Under the pieces are notes generated by a model that ran no database searches, was not told the DNA's origin, and was given only the letters and a program-made list of their open reading frames with translations. This document shows positions 17,392 to 24,968 of a stretch of DNA of 47,741 nucleotides, in pieces (positions within the stretch are counted from its first letter, which is position 1; every line of letters begins with the position of its first letter). A program made the translations under genes and the position numbers. Source of the DNA: a virus; the IMG/VR virus record IMGVR_UViG_3300026521_000074, positions 1 to 47,741 of that record; one strand, given 5' to 3'.

Positions 17392-17416
17392 TTTTAGCCT
17401 TTACACATCGTTTAAT

Positions 17417-17424
17417 GTATATCG
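17417..17424 (-). promoter_or_regulatory. Late promoter-like CGATATAC
   Basis: CGATATAC on the minus strand, 26 bases before the PKD/LamG gene and between it and the tail terminator stop. Confidence 0.55.
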
Positions 17425-17431
17425 GCTTATG

Positions 17432-17848
17432 TTAAAATCTATGTAAGTATGTTACACTGACTTTAAGTTGTGCGATTGAGTACGGGTGTACTGTCCCACC
17501 GTCACGTTTTAGCTCCGTGACCATTGTTTCTATTGTGTTACACTTTAGGTAAGTGTTGTCCATTATTAAAGCTTGTACTTCTTCAATAAGCTCTGTTAAA
17601 ACATCCTCGTATTCGTTAGAAGGTTGTTTATTATAAATGTACACCAAAATAGTACCAGTGTATTTGGCTTTATTGTTAGTAACATTATCTCTGTGAGCAT
17701 ACTCTTCTGAATATACTACAGCTATAGAAGGAGTCCTAGTTACCTTAGTCCAAACTGGTACAATATTTTTATACACTTTTTTAAATGAGGGTGATGCTTC
17801 AAAGTCTAATACCAACTCATCCACAGCCTCTTTTCTTATCAATGCCAT
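17432..17848 (-). CDS. Tail terminator/completion protein
   Basis: 138 residues. The pattern is that of the small tail-terminator family: an N-terminal helix (VDELVLDFEAS), a strand pair with PSIAVVYSEEYAHRD, a central YTGTILVYIYNKQP strand, a helix EYEDVLTELIEEVQALI, and a final strand pair ending QLKVSVTYLHRF. This order matches the fold of lambda gpU-like proteins, which cap the tail tube and join it to the head. The gene follows the neck protein gene with a TAATG overlap and precedes the tail genes, as expected. Identification rests on position plus predicted secondary structure, as sequence identity in this family is low. Confidence 0.7.
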   Translation of the reverse strand: MALIRKEAVDELVLDFEASPSFKKVYKNIVPVWTKVTRTPSIAVVYSEEYAHRDNVTNNKAKYTGTILVYIYNKQPSNEYEDVLTELIEEVQALIMDNTYLKCNTIETMVTELKRDGGTVHPYSIAQLKVSVTYLHRF

Positions 17849-18327
17849 TATATTAATCCTGCCCTTTCTAAAGTTAGTAATTCAAAGATGTCATCCATAG
17901 AGTTAAACCCTCTAGTACCTTTAAATATATCATCCATCCATCCAACCCAGTTTGGTGTTTTACCATCCTTACGTTTTCTGTAACCTTGACTTGTAAATTC
18001 TGCGTAAGGTACACCAATCTCGCCCCAAGAGGTGATAGAATAGTTACCTGCACCAGTCACATTAAATTTTACACCACTACTAATAGAGTCTCTCTGCTTA
18101 CCCGTATTTAGGTAAGGGAATTTTCTATTTAGTGGACGAGTTTTATGCCATTCTGACTCACCTAATGGGTCACTTAAAACGGCAGTAACTTCTCTCTCCC
18201 ATGCTCCTAATTGCTTACGAGCACTCTCAGCGTAACCTTTGGCTAAATATTGACCGTACTTGTTAATATCAAGACGGATATTTTTCCATAACTTACGTCC
18301 TATATTATTTGTCCAAGTACCTGCCAT
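17848..18327 (-). CDS. Neck/tail completion protein (HK97 gp10-like)
   Basis: 159 residues. It is basic, with an N-terminal helix containing KLWKNIRLDINKYGQYLAKG. It then has a segment LNTGKQRDSISSG, which resembles the T-G-x-L-R-x-S-I motif of HK97 gp10-like and Mu gpG-like neck proteins. After it comes a GVPYAEFTSQGYRKRKDG stretch with the Y-A-x-x-x-x-x-G pattern seen in the same group. It overlaps the next gene by one base and follows the connector gene by one base, so this is a compact neck operon. Function in head-tail joining is inferred from these motifs and the order. Confidence 0.75.
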   Translation of the reverse strand: MAGTWTNNIGRKLWKNIRLDINKYGQYLAKGYAESARKQLGAWEREVTAVLSDPLGESEWHKTRPLNRKFPYLNTGKQRDSISSGVKFNVTGAGNYSITSWGEIGVPYAEFTSQGYRKRKDGKTPNWVGWMDDIFKGTRGFNSMDDIFELLTLERAGLI

Positions 18328-18328
18328 A

Positions 18329-18880
18329 TTATAACCTTATTGGTTGTCTTGTTTCAAAGTAAGCTGTAATGTTTCTAGGTATTCCAGAAAACATCTTTGT
18401 ACTCTCTTTAACCCCAGTAGAGATTTGGTCTACACCTTCTAACCCCTTGTCGGCAGTCCTATATAGCCAAGCAGCTAACTGCACACAATGCTCAATATCC
18501 CCTTGAAATTCTGGGGTATTAAGTACGCCAGAAGTATAACTAAATTTAAAAATTCCATACTCATAAAGTATAGGCTCGTCAAAGATAAGTGTTGCATCCA
18601 TAATATTGAAAGTTGTTGGCTCTGGTGTGCCATCTGGACGTATAACTGTCACAGTGTCTTCAATAACTGGGGCTTCGGGTAGGTAAATCTTGTTACGTCT
18701 TGAAGCTGTCAGCATCTTTTTACTAACAACTTGTGTATCAAGAATATTATACCTATACTGAGAAGAAATATATCCTGCAGCCCCTTCACAAAAAGACTTT
18801 AGATATTCCTCTTCCTCAGTATCTGTGTTAGGGATACGTAGATACTGCTTTAATGCTATTAAAAGCTCATCTATTACCAT
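18329..18880 (-). CDS. Head-tail connector protein (gp6-like)
   Basis: 183 residues. The N-terminal helix bundle pattern, LIALKQYLRIPNTDTEEEEYLKS, with an aromatic residue and the I-(S/T)-x-x-Y-R motif a little later, is characteristic of HK97 gp6 and SPP1 gp15 adaptor proteins that bind under the portal ring. A beta region with IRPDGTPEPTTFNIMDA follows, then a helix with HCVQLAAWLYRT and a C-terminal tail ending AYFETRQPIRL. It sits between a small Lys-rich gene and the neck protein gene. Start at ATG 18880 has an AAAGGG-type site upstream. Confidence is moderate to high from family pattern and order. Confidence 0.8.
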   Translation of the reverse strand: MVIDELLIALKQYLRIPNTDTEEEEYLKSFCEGAAGYISSQYRYNILDTQVVSKKMLTASRRNKIYLPEAPVIEDTVTVIRPDGTPEPTTFNIMDATLIFDEPILYEYGIFKFSYTSGVLNTPEFQGDIEHCVQLAAWLYRTADKGLEGVDQISTGVKESTKMFSGIPRNITAYFETRQPIRL

Positions 18881-18893
18881 AATTTACCCTTTA

Positions 18894-19154
18894 TTATTTT
18901 GTTTCTTCACCATCTTTAGGAGTCTCTTCTTTAGGAGTCTCTTCTTTTACTACCTTTTTCTTTCTAGGTGCTCTCTTCTTAGTCTCTGGTTTAGTCTCTA
19001 CTTCTCTTGAAAGAAGAATAAACCAACTTGGGAATGTGTCTAAAAGGTAATCTGCGTCCTCTTTTTCTACATCGTAAACCCCACCATTGTGGTCTGGGTC
19101 AAATTTAGTCCCTCTACTTTGCAAACCTGCTCCAGTAAATTTAATTGATACCAT
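18894..19154 (-). CDS. Small head-associated protein with basic/acidic repeat tail
   Basis: 86 residues. The first 50 residues form a small domain with YDVEKEDADYLLDTFPSWF, a pattern common in short phage proteins encoded between capsid and connector genes. The rest is Lys/Glu/Pro-rich and disordered-looking, with a KKRAPRKKK basic cluster and a repeated EETPK pentapeptide. The repeat is a perfect tandem 15-base duplication (18915-18929 and 18930-18944). I do not recognise a named function. The location suggests head completion, and the charged tail could contact DNA or the capsid interior. A CGATATAC lies 28 bases before the start. Confidence 0.6.
   Translation of the reverse strand: MVSIKFTGAGLQSRGTKFDPDHNGGVYDVEKEDADYLLDTFPSWFILLSREVETKPETKKRAPRKKKVVKEETPKEETPKDGEETK
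18915..18944 (-). repeat. Tandem 15-base repeat, 2 units
   Basis: Two identical copies of TTTAGGAGTCTCTTC (plus-strand reading) encode the repeated EETPK in the C-terminal tail. Being a multiple of three, the unit can expand or contract without a frameshift. Confidence 0.85.
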
Positions 19155-19181
19155 TTTGTAATCCTTGTATTATATTTACAA

Positions 19182-19189
19182 GTATATCG
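19182..19189 (-). promoter_or_regulatory. Late promoter-like CGATATAC
   Basis: CGATATAC on the minus strand in the 55-base gap between the amidase stop and the 86-residue head protein. It marks a likely transcription restart for the neck genes after the lysis cassette. Confidence 0.55.
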
Positions 19190-19209
19190 TAGAAAGTATC
19201 ACCTTTAGT

Positions 19210-19758
19210 TTAAATTGCAAATGTAAACTCTATAAAGGCTCTTTCTAACTCTTCTCTATACTTGCCACCTCTTGAAAAGTCTGCTATCTCAGCAGGTCCA
19301 AAAAATGCTTCTGAAATTAGAGATATACTTCTACCGATTGATAGTTGATACCCACCTCGTTGTTTTCTACCAACTGGTTTAAGTCCTCTATCATGGTTAT
19401 GTAGATATTTATTAAAACAGTTATCAAGAATTCTGGCATACTTCTTACCATTACGTGATGTTTTGTAATAAAGTACTTCATGACCCTTAACTTTTAAGTT
19501 ACTTGATGCATTAAAGTGCATCTCTAAGTCTAAGTTTGCTCCCCAGTGGTCTACGTCAGTGTGCAGTAAGCGTACTGCCTTAGAATAGCCATACTGGGCT
19601 TGATTAGGTCTGTGAAATACTCTGTATTGGTGTTTTGGATTTAGTTTTGGAAGGATGTCTTGAATAAACTCAGACCAGAAGGCGTTTTCTGTGATAACAC
19701 CTACAGCAGCTCCTTGTTTTCTAAAAGCATCATGTCCAGCTATAAGTGCTATTTTCAT
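19210..19758 (-). CDS. Endolysin: N-acetylmuramoyl-L-alanine amidase
   Basis: 182 residues, a single catalytic domain of the Amidase_3 type that cleaves the amide between N-acetylmuramic acid and the stem peptide. Zinc ligands are visible in order: His9 in IAGHDA, Glu24 in TENAF and His81 in LEMHFNAS; the catalytic Glu is probably Glu150 in LISEAFFG. No signal peptide or wall-binding domain is present, so it needs the holin to reach the wall. It is encoded immediately after the holin with a one-base gap, inside the structural region between the capsid and connector genes, not after the tail genes. AGGGA precedes the ATG. Confidence 0.88.
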   Translation of the reverse strand: MKIALIAGHDAFRKQGAAVGVITENAFWSEFIQDILPKLNPKHQYRVFHRPNQAQYGYSKAVRLLHTDVDHWGANLDLEMHFNASSNLKVKGHEVLYYKTSRNGKKYARILDNCFNKYLHNHDRGLKPVGRKQRGGYQLSIGRSISLISEAFFGPAEIADFSRGGKYREELERAFIEFTFAI

Positions 19759-19759
19759 A

Positions 19760-19981
19760 TTAGTCCCTCATTGAGTTTAGTTTTTCTACACTTCGAGCAC
19801 CATAGTAGGTAGCTGCTGTAGTAGTAATAAGTATTTTGAATAAGTCAATATACTCTTTTGGCACATTAAAGTCTGCTGAGGAAGCATCATAAGCTGCAAG
19901 AGCAGTAATGAATACTATCATGTAGACTAAAAGTAATGGGCGTGTATTCTTTGAGATTGCGTTATCTTTTAACTTTTCCAT
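19760..19981 (-). CDS. Holin, 3TM/GTA-type
   Basis: 73 residues, start at 19981 with GGGAGG upstream. A hydrophobic helix (RPLLLVYMIVFITALAAYDA) is followed by a polar turn with NVPKEYIDLFKIL and a second hydrophobic stretch running into ATYYGARSVEK. The Y-(G)-x-R-x-x-E-K ending and the overall layout match the holin family found with gene-transfer-agent and phage amidases. It would form inner-membrane lesions that release the amidase. It overlaps the preceding coiled-coil membrane protein by 20 bases and precedes the amidase directly. The gene order spanins, coiled-coil protein, holin, amidase makes the role likely. Confidence 0.8.
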   Translation of the reverse strand: MEKLKDNAISKNTRPLLLVYMIVFITALAAYDASSADFNVPKEYIDLFKILITTTAATYYGARSVEKLNSMRD

Positions 19982-20390
19982 TGAATACCTCCCTATGTTG
20001 CATTTCTAACTTAATAACCTCTTTTTCTAAATAGTTACACTTATCAGTTGCACTATGTACATCTGCATATAGGTAACCAAATACTGCTAAAACTACTGCC
20101 ACTGAAACTGATATAGCCATTCTAAGTCTATTGAAACTAAGAGCCGTACAAAATTCTTTTACTTCTGTACTTTTTTCATGAGCCTCATTTGTATGCTTAT
20201 GTAAGTTAGCCACAGCCTCATGTAAAATATCAATGTCTTTAGCATTCTGCTCAACAGTGATAGAAATCTTAGTAAAATTGTCCATAGAGCTGATAATTCT
20301 TTCAGTTTGTTTTGTCTGTTGCTCTTGTATAATAGTTAGTCTTGTTAAAGCTTTCTCCATTAAAGAGACTCTCTCACTCATGTCTGGCAT
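19962..20390 (-). CDS. Coiled-coil membrane protein of the lysis cassette
   Basis: 142 residues from ATG 20390, chosen because AAGGA lies about 8 bases upstream; the frame is open 7 codons further. Residues 1-80 form a long amphipathic coiled coil (RVSLMEKALTRLTIIQEQQ and HEAVANLHKHTNEAHEK). One transmembrane helix follows (LRMAISVSVAVVLAVFGYLY), then a short charged tail. This layout recalls XhlA-type holin partners, though those have the helix near the C-terminus. It overlaps the holin gene and the small upstream gene. A role as antiholin, second holin or membrane anchor is inferred from the cassette only. Confidence 0.6.
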   Translation of the reverse strand: MPDMSERVSLMEKALTRLTIIQEQQTKQTERIISSMDNFTKISITVEQNAKDIDILHEAVANLHKHTNEAHEKSTEVKEFCTALSFNRLRMAISVSVAVVLAVFGYLYADVHSATDKCNYLEKEVIKLEMQHREVFNGKVKR

Positions 20391-20532
20391 TGTTAGTGTC
20401 CTTGTTTGCAAATTTTTTATTGTACTCTTCTATCTGTTTGTTGAGTCTCTCATTAGCAGCAAGGCACTCTTTCAACTTGTCAATCAACTCCTCAAATTCT
20501 TCGATAGGCATTGTTACTATTTTTTTACTCAT
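20374..20532 (-). CDS. Small coiled-coil protein of the lysis cassette
   Basis: 52 residues, MSKKIVTMPIEEFEELIDKL at the start, then a second helix containing ANERLNKQIEEYNKK. It has no membrane segment. The ATG lies one base after the outer spanin stop, with AAGGA in the end of that gene, and its stop overlaps the next gene by 17 bases, so it is embedded in a chain of overlapping lysis genes. The sequence is highly charged and probably helical. I do not recognise a family; a regulatory partner of the holin or coiled-coil protein is possible but not shown. Confidence 0.65.
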   Translation of the reverse strand: MSKKIVTMPIEEFEELIDKLKECLAANERLNKQIEEYNKKFANKDTNNARHE

Positions 20533-20533
20533 G

Positions 20534-20695
20534 TTAATCCTTCGTAGTTACTGTAAAGTGTATATCAGAAGGTTTCTCTACTTTCCAAGTCTGTAGCTTA
20601 GGGCATTCTTTCTCAACGTATACAATACGCTCAGTACAGCTATTTAAAGTTAATAGTGTAGTTGCCATCACTAAGATTACTAATACTCTTCTCAT
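20534..20695 (-). CDS. Outer-membrane spanin lipoprotein (Rz1-like)
   Basis: 53 residues. The start MRRVLVILVMATTLLTLNSC is a lipoprotein signal peptide with lipobox LNSC and the modified cysteine at residue 20, leaving a 34-residue mature periplasmic peptide. AAAGGAGG precedes the ATG. It begins inside the 3' end of the inner-spanin gene, overlapping it by 56 bases in another frame, the usual overlapping arrangement of spanin pairs. Together they would fuse the inner and outer membranes at the last step of lysis. It requires an outer membrane, which is the best direct evidence for a Gram-negative host. Confidence 0.85.
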   Translation of the reverse strand: MRRVLVILVMATTLLTLNSCTERIVYVEKECPKLQTWKVEKPSDIHFTVTTKD

Positions 20696-20927
20696 TAGAT
20701 ACCTCCTTTTTAGTTTCCTTCTCTTTCTGGAAGGTAATCTCTTGCTTTTGCTCGAAAGAGGCTGTCTTATGAGCTTCTTGTACTACCTTTGCAGTAGTTG
20801 CACTGTTTTGTAATTTTAATTCGTAGTTGTCTATTGTGCTAGACTGGTAATAAATGTAAAAACCTACGAGAGAGGCAAATACTAAGCCTATAATTGTTAA
20901 AGTTAATGTGGAGTTTAGTTGAAACAT
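20640..20927 (-). CDS. Inner-membrane spanin (Rz-like)
   Basis: 95 residues. One N-terminal transmembrane helix (TLTIIGLVFASLVGFYIYY) anchors a periplasmic coiled coil rich in Lys, Glu and Gln (EQKQEITFQKEKETKKEV), which ends in a short non-helical tail. This is the usual build of an inner-membrane spanin. The outer lipoprotein partner starts within its last 56 bases. It follows the major capsid gene after tandem hairpins and opens the lysis cassette. The ATG at 20927 is preceded by AAAGGA. Confidence 0.82.
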   Translation of the reverse strand: MFQLNSTLTLTIIGLVFASLVGFYIYYQSSTIDNYELKLQNSATTAKVVQEAHKTASFEQKQEITFQKEKETKKEVSNEKSISNLSDGNYTINFK

Positions 20928-20947
20928 GGAGTATCCTTTTGTAATAT

Positions 20948-20983
20948 CTCCCGAAGAGGGAGGTTGGTACTCCCAGAAGGGAG
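20948..20983 (-). terminator. Tandem identical-stem hairpins after capsid gene
   Basis: Two hairpins in a row share the same 5-base stem: CTCCC-gaaga-GGGAG (20948-20962) and CTCCC-agaa-GGGAG (20970-20983). They fill the gap between the capsid stop and the spanin start. No T-run follows, so a 3' stabiliser or attenuator for capsid mRNA is as likely as a terminator. The stems also contain CCTCC, which could mask ribosome-binding sites. Confidence 0.6.
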
Positions 20984-20988
20984 GTAGC

Positions 20989-22191
20989 TTAGGCTACGTT
21001 TACCAATGCTGCGACTGGAGTGAAACCAGCTGATAGCATTTTGAAGTCGAAATCTCTAAATCCTACGTATAGGTTAGTTGAGCTTACTGCTCTACGCTCT
21101 ACTTCAACTGTAACATTACCTCTGTCAGCGACTGCAAAGTAACCTTTGTTTACGATAACAAGAGCTGTCAATGTGCCAGTACCTGCGTTTTGACCAGTTG
21201 CATCAAGGTCAGTACGTACATACTCAGAAACAACGATTGGGATGCCCCAGATTTTTCCAAGCTCACCAGTGATGATTGTTGCAGCAACACCATATTTATC
21301 TACCGTGATTACTTCTGGCAATTCAAGCAATTTGAATGCTGTTGAGAAGTTTACGATGATTACAAGGTCTGCAAGGTTTACACCATATACACCAAGTACT
21401 TGTCTAGTAGCTGCGATTGTAGCTGCTGTTGGAGCAACACCACCACCATCAACTGTGTTACCTGCTGTGATAGCAAGTTTAAGTAATCCATCAAATGCTT
21501 TACGTACATCATTTGAGTTAGCGATTGCTGTGTCCCCATTGATGATTGCATCTTCTGATGCTTTTGCAAGTGATTTAACAAGTCTAGCACGTACAATATC
21601 TGTCATCATAACAACAGACTCGTGGTCAGCTTGGTCAGTAACACCAACAAGTGTTTTGATACGTTTAGTTTCAAAAGTTACTTTCGCTGAACTGATTGCA
21701 GACTCGATAGCATCGTCACCTGGGGCGATTAGGTATGCTTGTACATCACCAACGATTGCAGGGATTGAGAATTGATTTCTATTCTCTGGCATATTCACTT
21801 TTGCAAAAAGACTTTCGATTTTAAGCTCAAGCTCTAAATCTTCAAGAATTTGAGTTGAAAACTCTTCTGCCAACCAGTTTGGTACGTCTGTAGGTACGAT
21901 TGCTTTCTCAATCATATCTGCTAACTCTTTATAACCTTGCATTTGCTCAACTGGCTTGTCAAGTAAAAGTGAGTTAAGGTACATATCAGCTGATTTTTTC
22001 TTGAGTTTAGTCAAGTCTTTAGCTGTAAATGTTGCTTCTCCATCAAATTGAGTTTTTCTCTCTGCCATTTGGTCAGCGAAAGACTGCTCTAAGTCTTTTA
22101 ATTTATCAGCAGATGCTGCTTTTTCAGCAGTAAGTTGGTCAGCCAACTCTTTTACTTTTACTTCTAAATCTTCGATTGCTTTAATTTTCAT
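20989..22191 (-). CDS. Major capsid protein, HK97 fold
   Basis: 400 residues, following the protease by 2 bases. The first about 50 residues are a charged coiled coil (IEDLEVKVKELADQLTAEK), matching the scaffold-like delta domain that the prohead protease removes. The mature part has typical HK97-fold elements: a PTDVPNWLAEEF lead-in to the N-arm, a SIPAIV strand, FETKRIKTLVGVTDQ in the E-loop/P-domain region, then a long spine helix with MMTDIVRARLVKSLAKASEDAI. This is followed by the A-domain and a C-terminal GFRDFDFKMLSAGFTPVAAL. The call rests on length, the delta domain, and the protease-capsid gene order. Confidence 0.93.
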   Translation of the reverse strand: MKIKAIEDLEVKVKELADQLTAEKAASADKLKDLEQSFADQMAERKTQFDGEATFTAKDLTKLKKKSADMYLNSLLLDKPVEQMQGYKELADMIEKAIVPTDVPNWLAEEFSTQILEDLELELKIESLFAKVNMPENRNQFSIPAIVGDVQAYLIAPGDDAIESAISSAKVTFETKRIKTLVGVTDQADHESVVMMTDIVRARLVKSLAKASEDAIINGDTAIANSNDVRKAFDGLLKLAITAGNTVDGGGVAPTAATIAATRQVLGVYGVNLADLVIIVNFSTAFKLLELPEVITVDKYGVAATIITGELGKIWGIPIVVSEYVRTDLDATGQNAGTGTLTALVIVNKGYFAVADRGNVTVEVERRAVSSTNLYVGFRDFDFKMLSAGFTPVAALVNVA

Positions 22192-22193
22192 TT

Positions 22194-23519
22194 TTATTCC
22201 TCGTTTTTATTGTCTGTTAGTACTTCATTTAGCGTGTCTGCTAGACCTGCGTATAGTACAAATAACTGCTCAACACCCTCTGGAGTTTGTTTTGCAGACC
22301 CAATGAATGACTCAATGTCACTCAATCCAATTTTGCCACTGTCAGATTTAGTGTTACCCTCACCATTATCTGGATTTTGAGTGTCATTATCTTGTTCAGT
22401 ACCTTCTGAAGTATTTATCGTAGTTTCTTCTGACGATTGTTCAGTTGTTACTTCGGTTTCCTCAGTTTCTTTTGTCACTGTGGCATCTTCGGTAGTCTCA
22501 GTACCTTCCTCTGTAGTTACAACAGTCTCTTCTTGAGTCTCTGTAGCTTCTGTCTCTTTGGTTTTCATTTCTTCTGTGTCCTTTTTACTTTCTTCAAGTC
22601 CTGCAACGAACTCGTCTAAGTTTTGGAGCATAGCTTCCTCAATTAAACCATCTTCAAATAACTCTTGGAAGTGACCTTTAAGGTGCTCTGCTGCAACTAA
22701 CTTTTCGTCTACAGAGAGTATATCGTCATCTTGCACACCTTTAAGTGCACTAAATGCAGAAATTAATCCACCTTTATTCAAAATAAGTTTACCATCAATC
22801 AATTCGTGATGTGGAAACTTCCATGTTTCAGCATCTTTTACATCTTTTACTATCAAATAAGAGTCCGAGATAAAATCTTCTTTAGCAATATCTACTAAAG
22901 TATCTTTCATAACTTGTTTATCAATAGTACGCCACTCTTTTGTTTTCAACTCTGCTTGTTTAACTCTGATAGTCTCTTTAGAAATAGCTTTACTACCTAA
23001 AAGACAAACACCACTTTGGCACGGAGCATCTGTAAGCACTGTAAAAATTGAGTCTTGGTTATCTGGCACAGATACAATAGAAACTTCTAGTAACTTTGTT
23101 TGTGTCCATAAATACACTCCATCAACTTCTGCATAATCAAGTATTTGAAACCCGATAGAGAATGTTTTTAGAATGCCATTAAGTACTCCGTAATATGCTT
23201 TATCATTCATAAACTTATGTACTTCTGCTTCAATGTAAAGCCCATCTACTCTAATATCAATATTGATAATTTTACCAATCGGCTTTTGTTTATCATGACT
23301 ATATAGTAGAATAGGGTTTTTCATATAATCTTTTAAATCATACCCTTGTGGTAGTACAGACTCTTCCGAACGGTCTACAACAAGTTTACCATTATCGTCC
23401 AAGTATCTGTTTGCATATCCAGAGATAACTACTACATCAGTACCACGTTGCTCTACAGAAGTCTCTTTAACTACTAGCTCAACTTGTGAGCCAATAATTT
23501 TGTTTTTATCTATCTTCAT
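22194..23519 (-). CDS. Prohead maturation protease with long C-terminal extension
   Basis: 441 residues. Residues 1-165 are an HK97 gp4-type serine protease with a visible triad: His75 in LLYSHDKQKP, Ser121 in LKTFSIGF and Glu145 in LLEVSIVSVPDN. It cleaves the capsid delta domain during head maturation. Residues about 210-310 form a second module with WKFPHHELIDGKLILNKGG and EKLVAAEHLKGHFQELFEDG. This pattern recurs in several phage protease fusions and may be a scaffold. A long Glu/Thr-rich low-complexity region (about 315-400) and a short helical C-terminus follow. The acidic region could act as an internal scaffold. A GTATATCG inside the gene at 22718 is probably chance. Confidence 0.92.
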   Translation of the reverse strand: MKIDKNKIIGSQVELVVKETSVEQRGTDVVVISGYANRYLDDNGKLVVDRSEESVLPQGYDLKDYMKNPILLYSHDKQKPIGKIINIDIRVDGLYIEAEVHKFMNDKAYYGVLNGILKTFSIGFQILDYAEVDGVYLWTQTKLLEVSIVSVPDNQDSIFTVLTDAPCQSGVCLLGSKAISKETIRVKQAELKTKEWRTIDKQVMKDTLVDIAKEDFISDSYLIVKDVKDAETWKFPHHELIDGKLILNKGGLISAFSALKGVQDDDILSVDEKLVAAEHLKGHFQELFEDGLIEEAMLQNLDEFVAGLEESKKDTEEMKTKETEATETQEETVVTTEEGTETTEDATVTKETEETEVTTEQSSEETTINTSEGTEQDNDTQNPDNGEGNTKSDSGKIGLSDIESFIGSAKQTPEGVEQLFVLYAGLADTLNEVLTDNKNEE

Positions 23520-23527
23520 CTTTTCTC

Positions 23528-24916
23528 CTATTTACTGTTGTTTGAGTTATTATCTTGAGTCGTGGGCATATCTGCATCACCACCATTAGGGTCAGTAGAG
23601 CCGTTAGGACTTGTTGTGTTATTACCACCACCTAGTGTACCACCATCTTCAACATAAGAGGCATTCTCACCAAATAAGTACGCAGCTAAAATATGTTTAT
23701 CAGCATTATCTTCATCAAGCTTAGGTAAACCTACTAAGTTTCTTGCTTCGTTTAGTGACGCAATACCAGTAGAATACATAGTTTTACTTGCTGTAGCTTT
23801 AGTCTCTAATGGAGTCTCTAGCTCTGTAATTCTATCTAAGTCAAAATAGAATGTTAATGTTGGGTCTGAAAACTTCTCTCTCAAAAACACTGTGACTTGG
23901 TCTTGTATCTTATACAGATAAGGACGTACAGCTGTGTTAAAAGTAGCCTTCATTAACTCTTGTGGGTGAGAGGTTGATTGCTCAGCCCCACCCAATGCAA
24001 TAGGGTTTATTTTAAATACCCTAAATACTCGTCTCTCTGATATTTCAATAGAGTCAAGTAACATAGCATCTTTAGGAGTTGCTTGTACGGTGTTGTAAGT
24101 CATACTTGAAGGTAGTACTACTGTACCACGTCTTTCTGACCCTTGACTTCCATATAACTCCTTAAACTGCTCTCTAACTTCTGTAATCTGCTCTGGTGAG
24201 AGATTATACTCAGATTGTAAAATACCACTTAATATAGTAGAGCCTTCATAAAACTGTTTAAGCTCTGCAATAGATGATGACTCTAACAACAACGTATCAA
24301 TCAAAGGTCGTACCGAAGGCACACCATAATAGATATTATTTATTGTGGGGTTTTTAAAGTGTATTACTTCATCAGCTTTATAAGCCACTTTGTCTAAGTA
24401 AATATACCCAGTAATAAACTTACGCTTATCTGGTACAACTTTAACTTGACTTGGTGGACCTAAGTGCCAACTTTCAAATCTACCCTTTACTAACTCGTGA
24501 GAGATAAAACTATTACCCCCTAAAAAAGCTCCTTGTACTATTAATTCAATCATTTCTCCCCAACTCTGAAATTGATTAGGTGCACCCAACCAAGCTGTTA
24601 GCTTAGCATCTGTTACGGTTTCCTCTTCACCAGTTGTAGGGTTAATCTTGACAAGTCTTGGTATAGCTTGACTTGCAGCTTTAGAAACATAATCTACAGC
24701 CGAAAAGATTAACTCAGAAGTGTGTAGGTAATTTTCCTCTGTAGTCTTTGCTAAGGGTTTATTACCATCTGAATATTTTTCAAAGTACTTAGAGGATGCT
24801 TTCGTAGATTTAGTATGTCCTGCTACAAGGAGCGTGTTAATGCCACCGAAGTCATCAACATTAGCACTCGGTGTGTCGGTTTTTGATTTTCCAAAAATTC
24901 CTCCAAATATACCCAT
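23528..24916 (-). CDS. Portal protein, HK97 family
   Basis: 462 residues. It forms the dodecameric ring at the capsid vertex through which DNA is packaged. The start MGIFGGIFGKSK, the helix SELIFSAVDYVSKAASQAIP, the W-x-E-(M/L)-IELIVQGAFLGGNSF block and the KADEVIHFKNPTINN stretch are typical of HK97-type portals. The YGVPSVRPLIDTLLLE and FKINPIALGG motifs in the wing and crown region are also family features. The C-terminal about 35 residues are Asn/Gly/Ser/Pro-rich and likely disordered. It begins with ATG 24916, preceded by AAAGGA and a CGATATAC 24 bases upstream, and is separated from the protease by 8 bases. Confidence 0.93.
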   Translation of the reverse strand: MGIFGGIFGKSKTDTPSANVDDFGGINTLLVAGHTKSTKASSKYFEKYSDGNKPLAKTTEENYLHTSELIFSAVDYVSKAASQAIPRLVKINPTTGEEETVTDAKLTAWLGAPNQFQSWGEMIELIVQGAFLGGNSFISHELVKGRFESWHLGPPSQVKVVPDKRKFITGYIYLDKVAYKADEVIHFKNPTINNIYYGVPSVRPLIDTLLLESSSIAELKQFYEGSTILSGILQSEYNLSPEQITEVREQFKELYGSQGSERRGTVVLPSSMTYNTVQATPKDAMLLDSIEISERRVFRVFKINPIALGGAEQSTSHPQELMKATFNTAVRPYLYKIQDQVTVFLREKFSDPTLTFYFDLDRITELETPLETKATASKTMYSTGIASLNEARNLVGLPKLDEDNADKHILAAYLFGENASYVEDGGTLGGGNNTTSPNGSTDPNGGDADMPTTQDNNSNNSK

Positions 24917-24939
24917 GTGTATCCTTTAATTATTTGTGA

Positions 24940-24947
24940 GTATATCG
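24940..24947 (-). promoter_or_regulatory. Late promoter-like CGATATAC
   Basis: CGATATAC on the minus strand in the 52-base gap between the large terminase and the portal gene. It would let head genes be transcribed independently of the terminases. Confidence 0.55.
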
Positions 24948-24968
24948 TTACTTGTAATAACTCTTGCA

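Noticed and set aside
22718-22725. GTATATCG (late motif) inside the protease gene
   Set aside because: It lies far inside coding sequence and encodes an ordinary DDDILSV stretch; there is no start codon nearby, so chance is more likely.
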